NCBI RefSeq assembly: GCF_019297855.1
Contig: NZ_CP079194.1
Span: forward strand, 3,397,501 to 3,461,500
Length of the DNA: 64,000 nucleotides
From: Gymnodinialimonas ceratoperidinii
Lineage (GTDB): Bacteria; Pseudomonadota; Alphaproteobacteria; Rhodobacterales; Rhodobacteraceae
Reading direction: 5' to 3'
Shown: positions 15,001 to 20,838 of the stretch, in pieces
Numbering within the stretch: the stretch's first letter is position 1
Layout: every line of letters begins with the position of its first letter
The notes under the pieces: model-generated
What the model was told of the DNA's origin: nothing
The model's database searches: none
What the model saw: the letters and a program-made list of their open reading frames with translations, nothing else
Position numbers and translations under genes: made by a program

Positions 15001-17098
15001 CGGTGACGTTCCACACGATGTCCGGCGAGGTGCCGGCGAGGTTCATGATCAGTCGGTCGTCGTCGCCGGACGCGCCCTGGCCTTCGATCTCTTCGACATT
15101 CTCGAAGGTCGCCGTCGCGCCCTGCGCGGTGCCGTTCGCCAGAACCGTCCGGAAGGAGCCGTCGGCACCATCGGCGTCCAGCACGTTGATGCTGAACTCG
15201 CTGCCGAGCGGGTCGGTATACTCATTGTTGGCATCCACGACAGGCTCGGGCGTGTTGGGGTCGCCGTCATCGACATAGGCAATGGCATCGGAACGCGCGT
15301 CGGTGTCGCCGCGCAGGATGTCATCGCCCGCGCCGCCGTCGATGGTCGCCGCAGCCGCGAAACGGGTAAGCGTGATGATATCTTCGCCCGCGCCCGTGCT
15401 AATCAGGGTCGTGTCGGCCGCCGCGATGACCTGATCGTTGCCAGAGCCGGTATAAGCGCCCGTGAACCCGCTGATCGACAGGAAGCCCGTCGCCTCGCCC
15501 AGTCCGAAATCGATCGAAACGTCATAGGTCTGGCTGCGATAATCGATCGTCGCGCCACCTTGCCGGGCGTCGAGAACCTCAACCGCGGAGGCCTTCAGAG
15601 CGCCGGTGCCGCCACCCGAAACCTCGACCGTGGGTGCGTCTTCGGTGCCCTTCACGACGACTTGCAGACCCGCCGTGTAATCGAGGATCAGGCGATCATC
15701 GCGGTCGCCGCCGACGATTTCATCGACGCCGTAGAAACGGGCCTGCGTCCCGGTGAATTCGACCCAGGTATCCGCATCGGCAGGCGTCGCGGGGTTCTGC
15801 TCGAAGTCGTAGAACCTCAGCGTGCCCTGTGCCTCGATGGAAGAGCTGATCCGGCTCGTCACATGCCATTCGATGAGGTCGTCGGTCCCGACCAGCTTGT
15901 CGACGCCGCCGCCGAGGTTGATATCCACCCCGCGTCCGGCCCGGCCGATGTCGACACCGCCGGTGCCGGTCATGCCGGTCGCATTCTGCGTCTCGAACAT
16001 CGTGGGCGACAGCCGCAACAGGTCGATGGTATTGTAAAGGCGGATCTCGCCGCTTTCCGCGTTCAGGTCCGCGCCCGGGAGGGCGGCAGAGACCGACTGG
16101 CTCGACAGGTTCACGTGCAGGTCGTTGGTGCCGTCACCGGCAAGGCCCTCGGCTCCTTCGATCACGAAACCGACGCCGCCTGTGGGCGCGCCGCCAACCG
16201 CCGTGGCGGTGGTTTTCTGGTTCAGGGTGATATCGCCGGAGGTCGACCACGTCAGCGCATATTCCGCCGCGCCGCCGGTGCGGTCCGAGATGATATCCCG
16301 CGTCGCACCCGCGGTGATCTTCTTGACCCCGCTGAAGGTCAGGAATTCGTCCCGTCCGCCGTCATAGGTCACCCGGCTATCCAGCGTCCGGTCGGCAGCC
16401 GTCGGATTGGTGGCGTCGCCTGTGGGTTTCAGCAGCGACAGCTCGCCACTGCCGGCAGTATCGGTGAGCGACCAGACCAGGCCGGCCGAAGCCTCGGGCC
16501 CGATGATCTCGTCTTCACCCCCGCCGAGGTTGATGGTGAACTGGTTGGCATCGGCGAGGCTGAGGATCGACTGGTCGATGGTCAGCTTGTCGACGCCCGC
16601 GCTGCCGGTCACGGTCAGATCGGTCAGGATCGAGCTCGTCTCGTCCCAACCGCCGGTGACGACACGGTTCTGGCCGTCAATCTCGATGATCCGACGCTCG
16701 GCCACGACGTTGTCAGCCCCCCCCGCCGTGACGCCCTGGATCAGCTGGACACGGCGTTCGGTGACATTGTCGGGGTTATCCTCGGTGCCGCGGTTGTATT
16801 CGACCTCGGCCACCCGCAGCGTCGCTTCGCCCGCCGCCATCGTCATGGCGACAGAGGTCAGCGGATCGGCGGAAAGCAGGAGACGGGGTTCGAGGGTATC
16901 GATACCGGGGCGACGCTTCGGCAAATGGGACCGATCGCGTCCGAAGACGGTGTTTACAAAGCCAGAGAGCCAGTCCGAAAATTCCGGCTGGCTTGAAGCT
17001 TTCTGTGTTGGCAAAACCGGGGCCTGTTGTGCGCCGGGGGTCGAACCGGTCCAACGCCAAGCACCTTCGAATTCTTTCTTAGCGAAAGGAAAACTCAT
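1..17098 (-). CDS. Giant LEPR-XLL/RTX-type repeat surface protein, putative adhesin (3' end outside window)
   Basis: One continuous minus-strand frame starts at ATG 17098 and has no stop before the left edge, giving at least 5,699 codons. Residues 69-78 read LEPRLLLSAD, the LEPR-XLL motif found near the N-terminus of very large bacterial repeat proteins. Glycine-aspartate RTX-like nonapeptides (GGAGDD, GGEGHD types) occur near residues 585-595, 785-815, 970-1005 and 1445-1490. Roughly residues 1,870-4,800 are Ala/Val/Gly/Ser-rich repeats of a beta-strand pattern, as in filamentous adhesins. I noticed no cysteine in what I translated. The C-terminus, where a type I secretion signal would lie, is not visible. 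It follows sapC and a tolC-like gene on the same strand. Adhesion or biofilm function is inference; calcium binding by the RTX motifs is known for the family. Confidence 0.85.
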   Translation of the reverse strand, partial: MSFPFAKKEFEGAWRWTGSTPGAQQAPVLPTQKASSQPEFSDWLSGFVNTVFGRDRSHLPKRRPGIDTLEPRLLLSADPLTSVAMTMAAGEATLRVAEVEYNRGTEDNPDNVTERRVQLIQGVTAGGADNVVAERRIIEIDGQNRVVTGGWDETSSILTDLTVTGSAGVDKLTIDQSILSLADANQFTINLGGGEDEIIGPEASAGLVWSLTDTAGSGELSLLKPTGDATNPTAADRTLDSRVTYDGGRDEFLTFSGVKKITAGATRDIISDRTGGAAEYALTWSTSGDITLNQKTTATAVGGAPTGGVGFVIEGAEGLAGDGTNDLHVNLSSQSVSAALPGADLNAESGEIRLYNTIDLLRLSPTMFETQNATGMTGTGGVDIGRAGRGVDINLGGGVDKLVGTDDLIEWHVTSRISSSIEAQGTLRFYDFEQNPATPADADTWVEFTGTQARFYGVDEIVGGDRDDRLILDYTAGLQVVVKGTEDAPTVEVSGGGTGALKASAVEVLDARQGGATIDYRSQTYDVSIDFGLGEATGFLSISGFTGAYTGSGNDQVIAAADTTLISTGAGEDIITLTRFAAAATIDGGAGDDILRGDTDARSDAIAYVDDGDPNTPEPVVDANNEYTDPLGSEFSINVLDADGADGSFRTVLANGTAQGATATFENVEEIEGQGASGDDDRLIMNLAGTSPDIVWNVTDVYKGVITAGAVTLAYSTIARGSNTGTRDVTLSYAGNGGSIGEYVGDVIVDLADEVAAGFNKFTGNVQTLIGTAKNDALLGNAATTLIRGLAGNDQLGLVSLDGATAEGGTGDDILAYRNATGTVALTADALTQTNGTTTVTASHTGITDAIILADESDTAGVTINAATFAGSTTLRGAGGIDALTSGLGDANVFIASGGSDAMTNSNTTDGALYVGTELVGNYTAANTSATVITVSTTGATDTLTGVFSQIRLIGDDDANTFDASGLTHASAALYGQGGDDALTGGALDDTLSGGEGHDSFVGGGGTDTLLEIGFRSYFLGASGLFHDNASDTGSVLSVDLPASAEDDDSFQLVIVGLDGVALSTASLSFTAETSQVETAIGALRQFDPTAYDVNITRDSNDRITRVELAFKAGYTGRDLGLAMTARGMHTATAGGTAASFEETGTETAGTRTVAVESISGVEKADLTFESQIAGYADVAGWTGAVKVTGSERSDRVILGADDSAALGEGNDYLTLTGAGAVAAGVVLDGGEGYDRLIAQTPTQELTLTDTTVSFGSGASVNYAAFEDYILLGSTGADVIDASGLGAGELTADTRLSTLNAGAGLPIRFSDNETMEVVNRSASDDTLAPVAFDNGERAYDVKVIHGDGTEDYVDIFGDAETMQDVLDAFNAVANLSATITGGQLVITSSISGTLRFEGVEVDNSGAVGNDPNAVVQNIFVDTSMLEALGLSEVAFSGDTVTSTLGSGTSALIDGGAGDDTVTGSAGDDLIITGEGVDSVDGGAGVDHLLVGASGLAGDFTVVTASGGRFDVTAGGAVVTNLDSVETLEIRGDTSAQTVTATDWTGNFIYRTGGGADTIAKSAGPNTIVVDNPTGTLAAPTITGTGHALDRVYLSLSGEVTSDISALVSGISEAVTIGATPVNINDARTTRVISNLTGNLNFAQDTDFSGGGEVTIEAESITVTNNIAQVGSDPNTDRLIFKTTNFSQERGTKISSNGDVIFVGRDEDRRWTSGFYQINATDIDYKFGVDGTSGDAEVEGRNIRIDLRAGKLPAEEISTGDTPDGGFNFLKSLESAGLAILDVLESMSLLSANSRLVARVDLTATEHSRFTTTGTGEHGDLDIRVVTEGANSAKPIAILAGLGFALGQVYQHVTIESDLQISGDMDLRSIVDLSNSATASSGGLAGFGIGIAVTVTLIENTVSVKPKSGSDIVGDLRVTADTIERIYTEGSGSSGKDGILAVGIAVEVGINTTTARVAGADLSVGGNLVVQASNHKMALVKKIGWVIPFQTVGTTAGASTGTVSGGNFIDDVIKGLDPSSHAKSIAVNKAAKKNDSKFLNWIDKKMTPAEDPQPPKVQISGGIGVQIDHDTVTAALGNADGTASLINVAGETKVNAIASVRPKMIATALSSNEGAESGSSTAAGAVALNVADMHIDAEALIEAGVTLRAQGAVSVNASSENKIDPFGIWGGNLIKPVLDAAGNPTYSLDNGVLTDGDGDAVTGSVDISAGDLVQDGETRWRAKLPQTGIDLTAEDFANETANWEEVTPTGTAVTVFGTAANYVDDNFGLAGNLFDVWAQSYARGETFGLAISTSVILLDYTANAEIKDGAKVVVTADGTDAGTSGADHDVSVTASAQNDMIALHGNFAPFGPTTGDGDTPSRDKGFKKGLGSFYSNYKKEVKGSKAVQNPLGEEETENAVGAAVSILSETTYATATIGDAVIIANDVTVTSSAKHLNFGIAAAGGKGGKLSLNGSWNHTSVDSKAVSRIGSGANITLSGNLDVDATEMTLVVQFAGAVSQAESVAVGISGLTFLSDRRADAHVSGGAGGGSISVAGNATFDAEVKGVIIGGAIAAAVAKPAPPADDTAGSGISTDSAASDSGGTSSLPDGVSQQASNSKSGVSVAGSAIGYEEDIYVNADITGLATLTAGSLSLRAADKANRILVTGGAAVTTSSKGVGVAGAFVVIDSVKEISATVATGANQAMDLTAGSVLMKASDEAVYFSLAVGVAVSKGSKGVGVSGSVTVTVAKSTIDAGFIGQSAAKITLDTTGAVDLSTRNDSVWVHISGAGAYGGAAGVGVSVGVAVIDSLLETHVDHVVSATATKAASLSATAVNSLTLVNLSFGAAVSGGSKGGAGVGMVAFNVYRASTVVKSEGADLEIGNAGGVTLVAFDETALAATAGGVAISGGKGALGVAIAVNLAKEGEKGSVKRGTEVLLTNTSLSADTGLVSTVAVSDLTMVAIAVAGAGSQRFALAGSAAVNRNDIGTKVNVDGGSVLTGNGSIKSEAVNVSDHTALAGGVAIAINPTAGGSGGAGIAVNLIDTAVTTEVNGTVTAESGTVTVGARADQTNVTVAMGGAGSGGFSLGGSLAISHVGGNVSASIAPTAAKTWSVQNLNVTANDTSSVTSIAGALGVGLSYGGVGLAFGFVNITRSVTAAINGPVTINASGHVQVLAGSRRAEGAGEDDPYLANAVDGLSDDAFSDEETGVAKTDLKSQVVNITAAIGGSKMVGVGFNLAHTVVDRTISASVGGNATLNLNNNDAAVLPNQSGQTAGLTVSADDSSGIVVVAVGAAAAVGAGSAIAVAIAGSVAYSEIESHVVAEIGAATINLNNRADLAVLSRNSSLIVSVAIGASAAVGGTTGSGAVGFSAGVNRVSGEVGSRLSGTITGTGTAAGANNIFVDAENEAHIVSISLAAAISVSTGGKAALAGGGAGSGSIIRGATYAVVKDATISNADAMSVDAEATSIITTVVLGVAISVTAGDGGAAFSLGVAVSTNSTGGLGRDIEGLPTDAGYIVASRIVGSDITLGGALNVNALSDQKITAVVIAASVAVAATGGFSLSAAGAGAGAGNYGQSRVLAEIAGTSSANRVVAEGISVHAINVSKITAVIGAAAVGVSVAGGSAVAVALAAAVAVNEIEASTVARVTNLTHANGLNAGSGALNILADTTRGSGGSKQMLEINTVSVSAAVAVAASGATSIAVSASGAFAFNRITGETIAELTEVTNGSAGTVMVRAQNEADIDANVVSVAASVGGSGGGGALGVSIGAVVVSNKIGTSDDAFEITARVKDARMFVVGAMDVLATNTSTINASGSAASAAVAVSTDLAGALSGAGAGVYNTVRSQTLAEVSRASGPKGADNMLTVGSLAVSANDTSDIDAVAVGAAVAAAVAGLGVGIAVSIGVSIASNDIANSAVAKIEDGSLASDLLVLAGHDGGTGGSISVLAENNATAFSKAVAASVAASFGLFGGLALSGAGGRADNLVSNVSEALVTNARLSVQGNLGTGARDHGGIKVEAKSDTDLTAHIVSVAAAASGGLIAGAGSIGVSILFSQVGGDKASDREHRTRAVVSGSVLNTVGAITINANAEETHHVEAAAASVAIAIGIGGAVAGAGIGVTVTNYSTVEALSDNSLLVAGGNISITSFAKTIVDDTVPLGTPSTMVGIATSVGLGAVSVNVNILRVDVQNTSHAYITSDANSGVIVDAGGDLTVEADSIATMVDLNGVGVAIAGGSVAATGGGLNITMTAANSVKAMIDLGGKGAQVRAVAGDIIVKASEVADFGSEVVNLNVAATAIGIAVGAAVVTNRHTSSVEATIKDARVTGKTVTVNAVADVNIDETQTTGVSVGPVAVEVNVATAEANGQTLVTVENAVVVGQDLVDLVARSNLFLRSTATGVSAGLGAFGSQHTYTEAGQDHAVDVGVNINAGAELVSNQVNIISDLVTDMYADSTAGGGGGLTALGALSNVLDNATSKITVVSGAKIEGQGVNIAARADREMDGSADAFSIAVASGAGASLTLQALGDAIVEFSEGAGRTKITGRAIQIDSYNKVYKESIINSSKSNTVYSGAGNLAGLSIIGTTADIGTASNKSSSNVILGDTWIEGQGSFTNPSRVTVRALTNHSVADSVAVDAVSGLAGLAVATTFQTVHADTNVSMDGAFIDNLGGEVMIETRANLRNTTDAAVFQTGALSANLGIDAKAETYSETSIDVADSLIEGSRVELNAGKANGIVNSTVSRTAANGSLVSLGISLGVALQTNTTVLTSRVNVTGASTINSAGNLVLSTERGLHQESNDGLVLVLAVPPYGYNVANQGGHSSTNDVNIDSTATLRAGVNYQTYYEVGYVGPNSINQWADNISSGDAPRQMTNAEKAEIGVAANQDYVIGYWDSQNLAIDLSAGDIVQLDAANMDRSTGTAGNYYMFLGTGTTPVVTQATDYTNTAMWHDLGANPSQQRQDVAVNSNALAYMRDAFFEQIVVVRAARLDDPIISVGELATLLASQYQQIQGWIRDHNSNPEALVRYNAQLEQIEAQMLQLGLTPPSATNGVVNETLQAIFITMPDITAAPGSIYIHSDAPASAYSGLVTGTNPTLLAHKDVQVDVKSDLFMMHRINDVVIKDTRIARISDATGDYKEFTAGNIYANDALVPGSTQRTGDATAEIDILINSGNKSTYAYIDAIATAYAANNFVPDPSNPENLIPATLPNLPPDLYLLGALVNDIGAVKVTTSTGAVRLTGTILAKTVNISSGGDFIVSTDWYHAGPNPRTYTGVLDWRESIESNGPGLSEKGDINTDYGVLNSTTKGTAEGADSAAAIEAAKTAAAAQSAVIANGVVSIVATNVNVNGLIQSGVKEASIFIPESFVPPSTSRSLLTSADEGLGGIQFGSVNGTQVPLTGRWDATEQAIILDDMAFAGGRIEITGNVFSTGKGQLLVASGYANLRIQNHSNQKLILNNIDTSLDREGVIQITDTLGKDASWAAKRTVYTENAGGMDVTVYRGDIARDPVTNDFLGVTFTALGTTSLNTSTTHYNPKDGTFYIWTEGQKLTLQTIETYYVKTFNFFFDFHAGSGTLLSKEITPNDPRPLVESEAIQALNEIKALGGWVGLVNEDNQAISGVPTDDAAIIGRFKNIGNAKVELTNGNIVKHDGTYYSFIGLNGDAGVKFEVELSDMFTSSGNLKTSFGPGELDLTESFTTTTTPDFDESDADKGEFLSDFKNKTVTERRWS

Positions 17099-17149
17099 TT
17101 TATTTGCCCAAACAGGGCCGCGTTAAATCTCGCGACGGTGAAACACACA

Positions 17150-17167
17150 TGGGCCAAAATCGGCCCA
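17150..17167. promoter_or_regulatory. Inverted repeat upstream of the giant adhesin gene
   Basis: TGGGCC and GGCCCA flank a 6-nt AT-rich loop, 52 nt before the adhesin start. It could be an mRNA leader hairpin or an operator; nothing in the sequence decides which. Confidence 0.3.
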
Positions 17168-17219
17168 GATTATCGATACATTCCAGTCGTTTCCCGACCC
17201 TTTTTGTCTTTGGTGCAGC

Positions 17220-17243
17220 GCGGCAGACCCCAATGTCCGCCGC
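17220..17243. other. Stem-loop between sapC and the giant adhesin gene
   Basis: GCGGCAGAC pairs with GTCCGCCGC (one mismatch) around a 6-nt loop, just after the sapC stop in the direction of transcription. No U-run follows on the minus strand, so it may be a weak terminator or an RNA-processing or stability element that lowers expression of the adhesin relative to sapC. Confidence 0.3.
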
Positions 17244-17258
17244 ACCGCGCGTGGCATC

Positions 17259-18032
17259 CTAGTGGACGCCGGCAACCTCTTGCGCCTCTTCGGGAAGGCC
17301 CATGCCTTCCACCAGCGAGGCGGATTTCGTCACGATGGACTCGACCTGCTGCATCGACAGCAGGTGCATCTGGATCATCTCCAGATCACCGGTGCGGAAC
17401 ATCTGCACGATCTGCTCGTCCGAGATCGCCCGGAACTTCTCGGCCGAGACGCGCAGGAAGCCCGTCACACCGCCCCGTGTGCCGTTGTTCAGCGTGAAAT
17501 CGACCCGCGCCTCTTCCAGCAGGTCGGCCTCTTCCAGACGGTCACAGAAGGCCTGCGTGCGGTTGAACGTGGCCTGATATTCCTCGGCGAAGCGCAGGAC
17601 CGTGCGCAGGTAGGAGGTCTCCTGTCCTTCGGAGTCGAACATCCGCTCGCCCTTGCCATCGCTGTTGAGGCCCTCGAAGCCCTCGTCGATGCACAGGGTC
17701 ATCTGGTCCGAGCCTTCCTGCACGGCGAAAACGAAGGGGTAGCGGCGGAAGAACGCGGGGACGTAGGAGCCCGTCCAATTGTTGTCCTCGTCCACGAAAC
17801 CGTTGCGATCCTGCTGCGTGCCCAACAGCGCGAGGCTGACCAGACCGGTGTCCGTCTTGGCGAAAACGATCGGCGCCTCGGAACAGATGCGCGAGAATTC
17901 GACGTCCACGATCGGAACGGAATTCACCTCTTTCGCGAAAGCGAAGGAGGTGATTTGGCGGATGGACATGTCACGGTGCGTTTCGCGGTTCACTGGAACG
18001 ACATTGTCGTAGATCATCAATTGTTTGGTCAT
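17259..18032 (-). CDS. sapC: SapC family protein
   Basis: The 257-residue protein matches the SapC family throughout: N-terminal MTKQLMIYDNVVPVNRE, an internal YVPAFFRRYPFVF segment and acidic C-terminal helices. The family is named after a Campylobacter fetus surface-layer gene; its biochemical role is unknown. There is no signal peptide or membrane segment, so it is probably cytoplasmic or a peripheral assembly factor. The start has AGGA seven nt upstream. It lies 47 nt after the tolC-like gene and 160 nt before the giant repeat protein on the same strand, so a role in making, folding or exporting that protein is a reasonable inference. Confidence 0.85.
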   Translation of the reverse strand: MTKQLMIYDNVVPVNRETHRDMSIRQITSFAFAKEVNSVPIVDVEFSRICSEAPIVFAKTDTGLVSLALLGTQQDRNGFVDEDNNWTGSYVPAFFRRYPFVFAVQEGSDQMTLCIDEGFEGLNSDGKGERMFDSEGQETSYLRTVLRFAEEYQATFNRTQAFCDRLEEADLLEEARVDFTLNNGTRGGVTGFLRVSAEKFRAISDEQIVQMFRTGDLEMIQMHLLSMQQVESIVTKSASLVEGMGLPEEAQEVAGVH

Positions 18033-18079
18033 TGGGTTCCTAGGTTACTCTAACGTTTTTATGTCCCGTTCAGGTCGGC

Positions 18080-19450
18080 TCAGCTGCCCCGGAAATCACG
18101 GGACAGGGTATCCACATCCAGCGCCCCGAAGAGCGCGAGGATCTGCGCCTGCAACTGCACCACCCGCAAACGGGCAATCTGAGCCTGCAAGGCAAGTGTG
18201 TCACGACGAAGGCGCGCTTCCAGTGCGGCTTCCGGCCCGATCCGCCCGGCGTTTTCCTGCTGGACTGCGGCGCTCAACCGGCGCTGCGCGGCACCGGCTT
18301 CGGAGCCGATGGCATTGACGGCGCGCAGGCTGGATTCCAGCGCGGAGGTCAGACCCTCGTAGCGGCGCTGGCTCAACTCGGTGATCTGCTGCACCCGGAG
18401 GTTCGCGATCTCGAGCCGGGCTTCCGCCTCGCGCACGCGGCTGCGGCGGGTGCCGCCCTCGTAGATCGACCAGTTCAGATCGACGCCCAACTCGGTCGAC
18501 TGCACGTTGGAGCCGCCACCGAAGAGCGACCCTTCGGTTTCCTCGTTCTCGAACTCCAGCGTCACGTTCGCCGTGGGCCGGAACGAGGCCCGCACGACTT
18601 CAAGCTGACGCTCTGCGACCGCGACTTCCGCGCGGGCGACCTGGATCGCCGGAGACAGCTCCAGCAACCGGGCGGCGCTGAAGGTGCCGACAAGATCGTT
18701 GTAGGAGGGAATGCCAACGGAGGCGCCGGCATAGGCCACGCCGGTCACGTCCGAGCCGGTAAAGCGATAGAGCTCGAAGAGCGCGTTGGTCAGGTCCAGA
18801 TCACGCTCGGATTCAACGACGCGGGCTTCCAGCACGTCGCCCTGGGCGCGGTACAGCTGATCGGCCTCGAGCCGGCCTGCGTCGACCTGCAGGCGGATGT
18901 CCTGCTCCAACTGCGCACGGGCCCGCACGAGGATGCGCGCCTGCTCGACCCCGATCTGGCTGCGGGCCACATCAAGGTATGCGTTGATCAACATGCCGGA
19001 CAATTCGTTGCGTGCGACGGCGGCCTGGGCAGAAACCAACTCGGCCTCTGCGCGCGCCAGGGGAAGGGCGCGGAAACGGACGGCGTCGTAGAGCGGCTGG
19101 CGCACCGAGAAGGTGACGCGGGTGGTCGGGTACTCGGACGAGCCTTCCTGGAAGGTGCCGTTATCCTGGCTGAGGATTTCCTGCTGCGTGTTGATGTACT
19201 GGATCCGCAAGCCGACGCGGGGACGTCGCTCGCCGCGGGCCTGCTGGACAAGCTCAGCCGCAACGTCGAGTTCGAGATCAAGGATCTGGTACTGCACCTC
19301 GCGGTCCAGCATCCGCTGGTAGGCGTCGGTCAGCGTGACTGTCTGGGCATCAGCGGAAAAAGCGCCGAAACCGGCGATACAGGCTGCGGCCGCAACGACC
19401 CCCACCTTGCGGGCAATCGCTTTCGCCGCCGCGCTTGCATTCATCAACAT
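18080..19450 (-). CDS. tolC: TolC-family outer membrane efflux/secretion protein
   Basis: About 456 residues with a signal peptide (MLMNASAAAKAIARKVG... ending near AFSADAQ) and the two-repeat TolC layout: long coiled-coil helices rich in Ala, Glu, Arg and Gln (for example residues 150-210 and 350-420) alternating with beta segments. TolC trimers form the outer-membrane duct of type I secretion and efflux systems. I chose ATG 19450 because GGGGG lies five nt upstream; an in-frame ATG at 19486 is also possible. No ABC exporter or membrane-fusion protein is in the window, so the partner must lie elsewhere. Co-orientation with sapC and the giant RTX-type protein suggests it serves as that protein's export channel. 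Confidence 0.88.
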   Translation of the reverse strand: MLMNASAAAKAIARKVGVVAAAACIAGFGAFSADAQTVTLTDAYQRMLDREVQYQILDLELDVAAELVQQARGERRPRVGLRIQYINTQQEILSQDNGTFQEGSSEYPTTRVTFSVRQPLYDAVRFRALPLARAEAELVSAQAAVARNELSGMLINAYLDVARSQIGVEQARILVRARAQLEQDIRLQVDAGRLEADQLYRAQGDVLEARVVESERDLDLTNALFELYRFTGSDVTGVAYAGASVGIPSYNDLVGTFSAARLLELSPAIQVARAEVAVAERQLEVVRASFRPTANVTLEFENEETEGSLFGGGSNVQSTELGVDLNWSIYEGGTRRSRVREAEARLEIANLRVQQITELSQRRYEGLTSALESSLRAVNAIGSEAGAAQRRLSAAVQQENAGRIGPEAALEARLRRDTLALQAQIARLRVVQLQAQILALFGALDVDTLSRDFRGS

Positions 19451-19514
19451 TCTGTCCCCCCGAGAATCCAATGCGGTTTTGTTCACATGCGCCTTGTCGC
19501 TAGGTCAAGTTTTA

Positions 19515-19529
19515 TTAAGGAAACATTAA
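19515..19529. promoter_or_regulatory. Perfect CtrA-type binding site (TTAA-N7-TTAA)
   Basis: TTAAGGAAACATTAA matches the alphaproteobacterial CtrA full-site consensus TTAA-N7-TTAA exactly. It lies about 64 bp upstream of the chosen tolC-like start (28 bp from the alternative start). CtrA in Rhodobacterales controls motility, gene-transfer agents and surface or biofilm genes, so control of this surface block is plausible. Confidence 0.6.
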
Positions 19530-19534
19530 GTTAC

Positions 19535-19548
19535 ACAGATACATCTGT
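19535..19548. promoter_or_regulatory. 14-bp palindrome next to the CtrA-type site
   Basis: ACAGAT-AC-ATCTGT is a perfect inverted repeat with a 2-bp centre, five bp from the CtrA-type site in the same intergenic region. It could be the operator of an unidentified dimeric regulator. Confidence 0.35.
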
Positions 19549-19797
19549 ACCGAAAATGACGCACCGAACTTGGCGGTGCTCTCATCTTGAGCGCATCTTG
19601 AATGCCTCTACGGCAAACACTTACCCATAACTCAGTGATTCCGCGAAGCTTGACGTAACGGAAACCTGTCCGCCGCCAGATAAGGATTTTTGAATAGTGG
19701 GGTCGAATTTGGCTTCCCCGCCGTGGGCTGGAAAAATGAGCGTTTCAGGCGAGGAAATACACGCGTTGGCGGCATACCCATTCCATGGCGCGCGGCG

Positions 19798-20838
19798 CTA
19801 GAGACCCTTCGGGCCGCGCGTCGCGACCACTTCCATTGCGAGGTTTGCAAGCACGGGAACCGCCTTGCCGTATTGCTGCCCCGTCTGCGCGTTCGAGGCG
19901 TTGCCATCGAGCGACCGGCGGTAAACGCCCTGTAGGATCGCGGCGAGGCGGAAGAAGCTGAAGGCGATGTAGAATTGCCAGTTGGCGATCTCGGGCAAAC
20001 CCCGGCGCTTACAATATTGCGCGACGTAGGCGGCCTCAGACGGTATCCCCGTCGCCGCGCGGTCCACGCCGCCCAAACCCTTGAACGCCCCCTCATTGGG
20101 GAGCCGCCATTGCATGCACTGATAGGCGAGGTCCGCGAACGGATGGCCGAGGGTCGACAGCTCCCAGTCGAGCACGGCGGCAACCTTGTGCGTTTCGGGA
20201 TCGAAGATCATGTTGTCGAGCCGGAAGTCCCCGTGCACCAGCCCCGAGCGTCCGTCATCGCCGGGCAGATTGTCCTCCAGCCACCCGATGAGCTGGTCCA
20301 TGGCGGCAATCGTCTCGGTCTCGGACGCGCGGTATTGCCGGGTCCAGGTGGCCAACTGCCGCACAAAATAATCCCCTGCCCGGCCGAAGTCGCCAAGGCC
20401 GACCGCCCCGGGGTCGACGTCGTGGAGCGCGGCGAGCGTTTCGTTCATCGCGTCATAGACCGCCGTGCGCGCGGTGTGGGAAAGCCCAGGCAGCGCCGGG
20501 TCCCAGTAGATCTTGCCCGCGACGTGGCTCATCACCACGAACATGCGCCCGAGCGGGCCGTCTGCATCGCTCACGGCAAGGATGCGCGGGACCGGGACAG
20601 CCGTGGCGGCCAAGGCGCCGATGATCCGCGCCTCGCGGTCGACCCGGTGCGCGCCCTTCAGCAGCTTGCCGGGCGGCTGTGCGCGCAGCACGAAGGTGCC
20701 GCCGCTGGCGTCGACCCGGAACGTCGGGTTCGACTGCCCGTCGCCAAACTTCTCGAACCCCTCGCAGCGGCCGAGGCCGGGCACGTTGGCCTCCAGCCAG
20801 GGCGCGAGCGCCGCGATCTCCGGGGGCACCACGCTCAT
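19798..20838 (-). CDS. Phosphotransferase (APH/kinase-like) family protein, ACAD10/11 N-domain type
   Basis: 346 residues of the APH fold. Visible motifs are the nucleotide-binding [10 protein letters not shown] loop (near residue 31), the catalytic-loop HGDFRLDN (near 202) and the metal-binding [12 protein letters not shown] (near 220). Despite the aminoglycoside-kinase fold, this subfamily is related to the kinase half of mammalian ACAD10/ACAD11 and to LvaA of Pseudomonas, which act on 4-hydroxyacyl-CoAs. Its ATG overlaps the stop of the upstream acyl-CoA dehydrogenase by 4 nt (ATGA), so the two are translationally coupled. A role in hydroxy-fatty-acid or lactone-derived acyl-CoA degradation is inferred; the substrate is not known. 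No resistance function is implied. Confidence 0.88.
   Translation of the reverse strand: MSVVPPEIAALAPWLEANVPGLGRCEGFEKFGDGQSNPTFRVDASGGTFVLRAQPPGKLLKGAHRVDREARIIGALAATAVPVPRILAVSDADGPLGRMFVVMSHVAGKIYWDPALPGLSHTARTAVYDAMNETLAALHDVDPGAVGLGDFGRAGDYFVRQLATWTRQYRASETETIAAMDQLIGWLEDNLPGDDGRSGLVHGDFRLDNMIFDPETHKVAAVLDWELSTLGHPFADLAYQCMQWRLPNEGAFKGLGGVDRAATGIPSEAAYVAQYCKRRGLPEIANWQFYIAFSFFRLAAILQGVYRRSLDGNASNAQTGQQYGKAVPVLANLAMEVVATRGPKGL

Larger units (their letters stand above)
19451..19797. other. Intergenic regulatory region upstream of the tolC-sapC-adhesin block
   Basis: No convincing gene is seen in these 347 nt. The part nearest tolC is AT-rich compared with its surroundings and holds a CtrA-type site (19515-19529) and a 14-bp palindrome (19535-19548). 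The part nearest the kinase gene (about 19560-19797) shows no recognisable element and no clear terminator. Confidence 0.6.

Noticed and set aside
1..17098. Autotransporter (type V) assignment for the giant protein
   Set aside because: No extended signal peptide is present at the N-terminus. LEPR-XLL and RTX-like repeats with a nearby TolC fit type I secretion better. The C-terminus is not visible.
19798..20838. Aminoglycoside resistance phosphotransferase
   Set aside because: The fold is shared, but the sequence and coupling to an acyl-CoA dehydrogenase match the ACAD10/11 kinase group instead.
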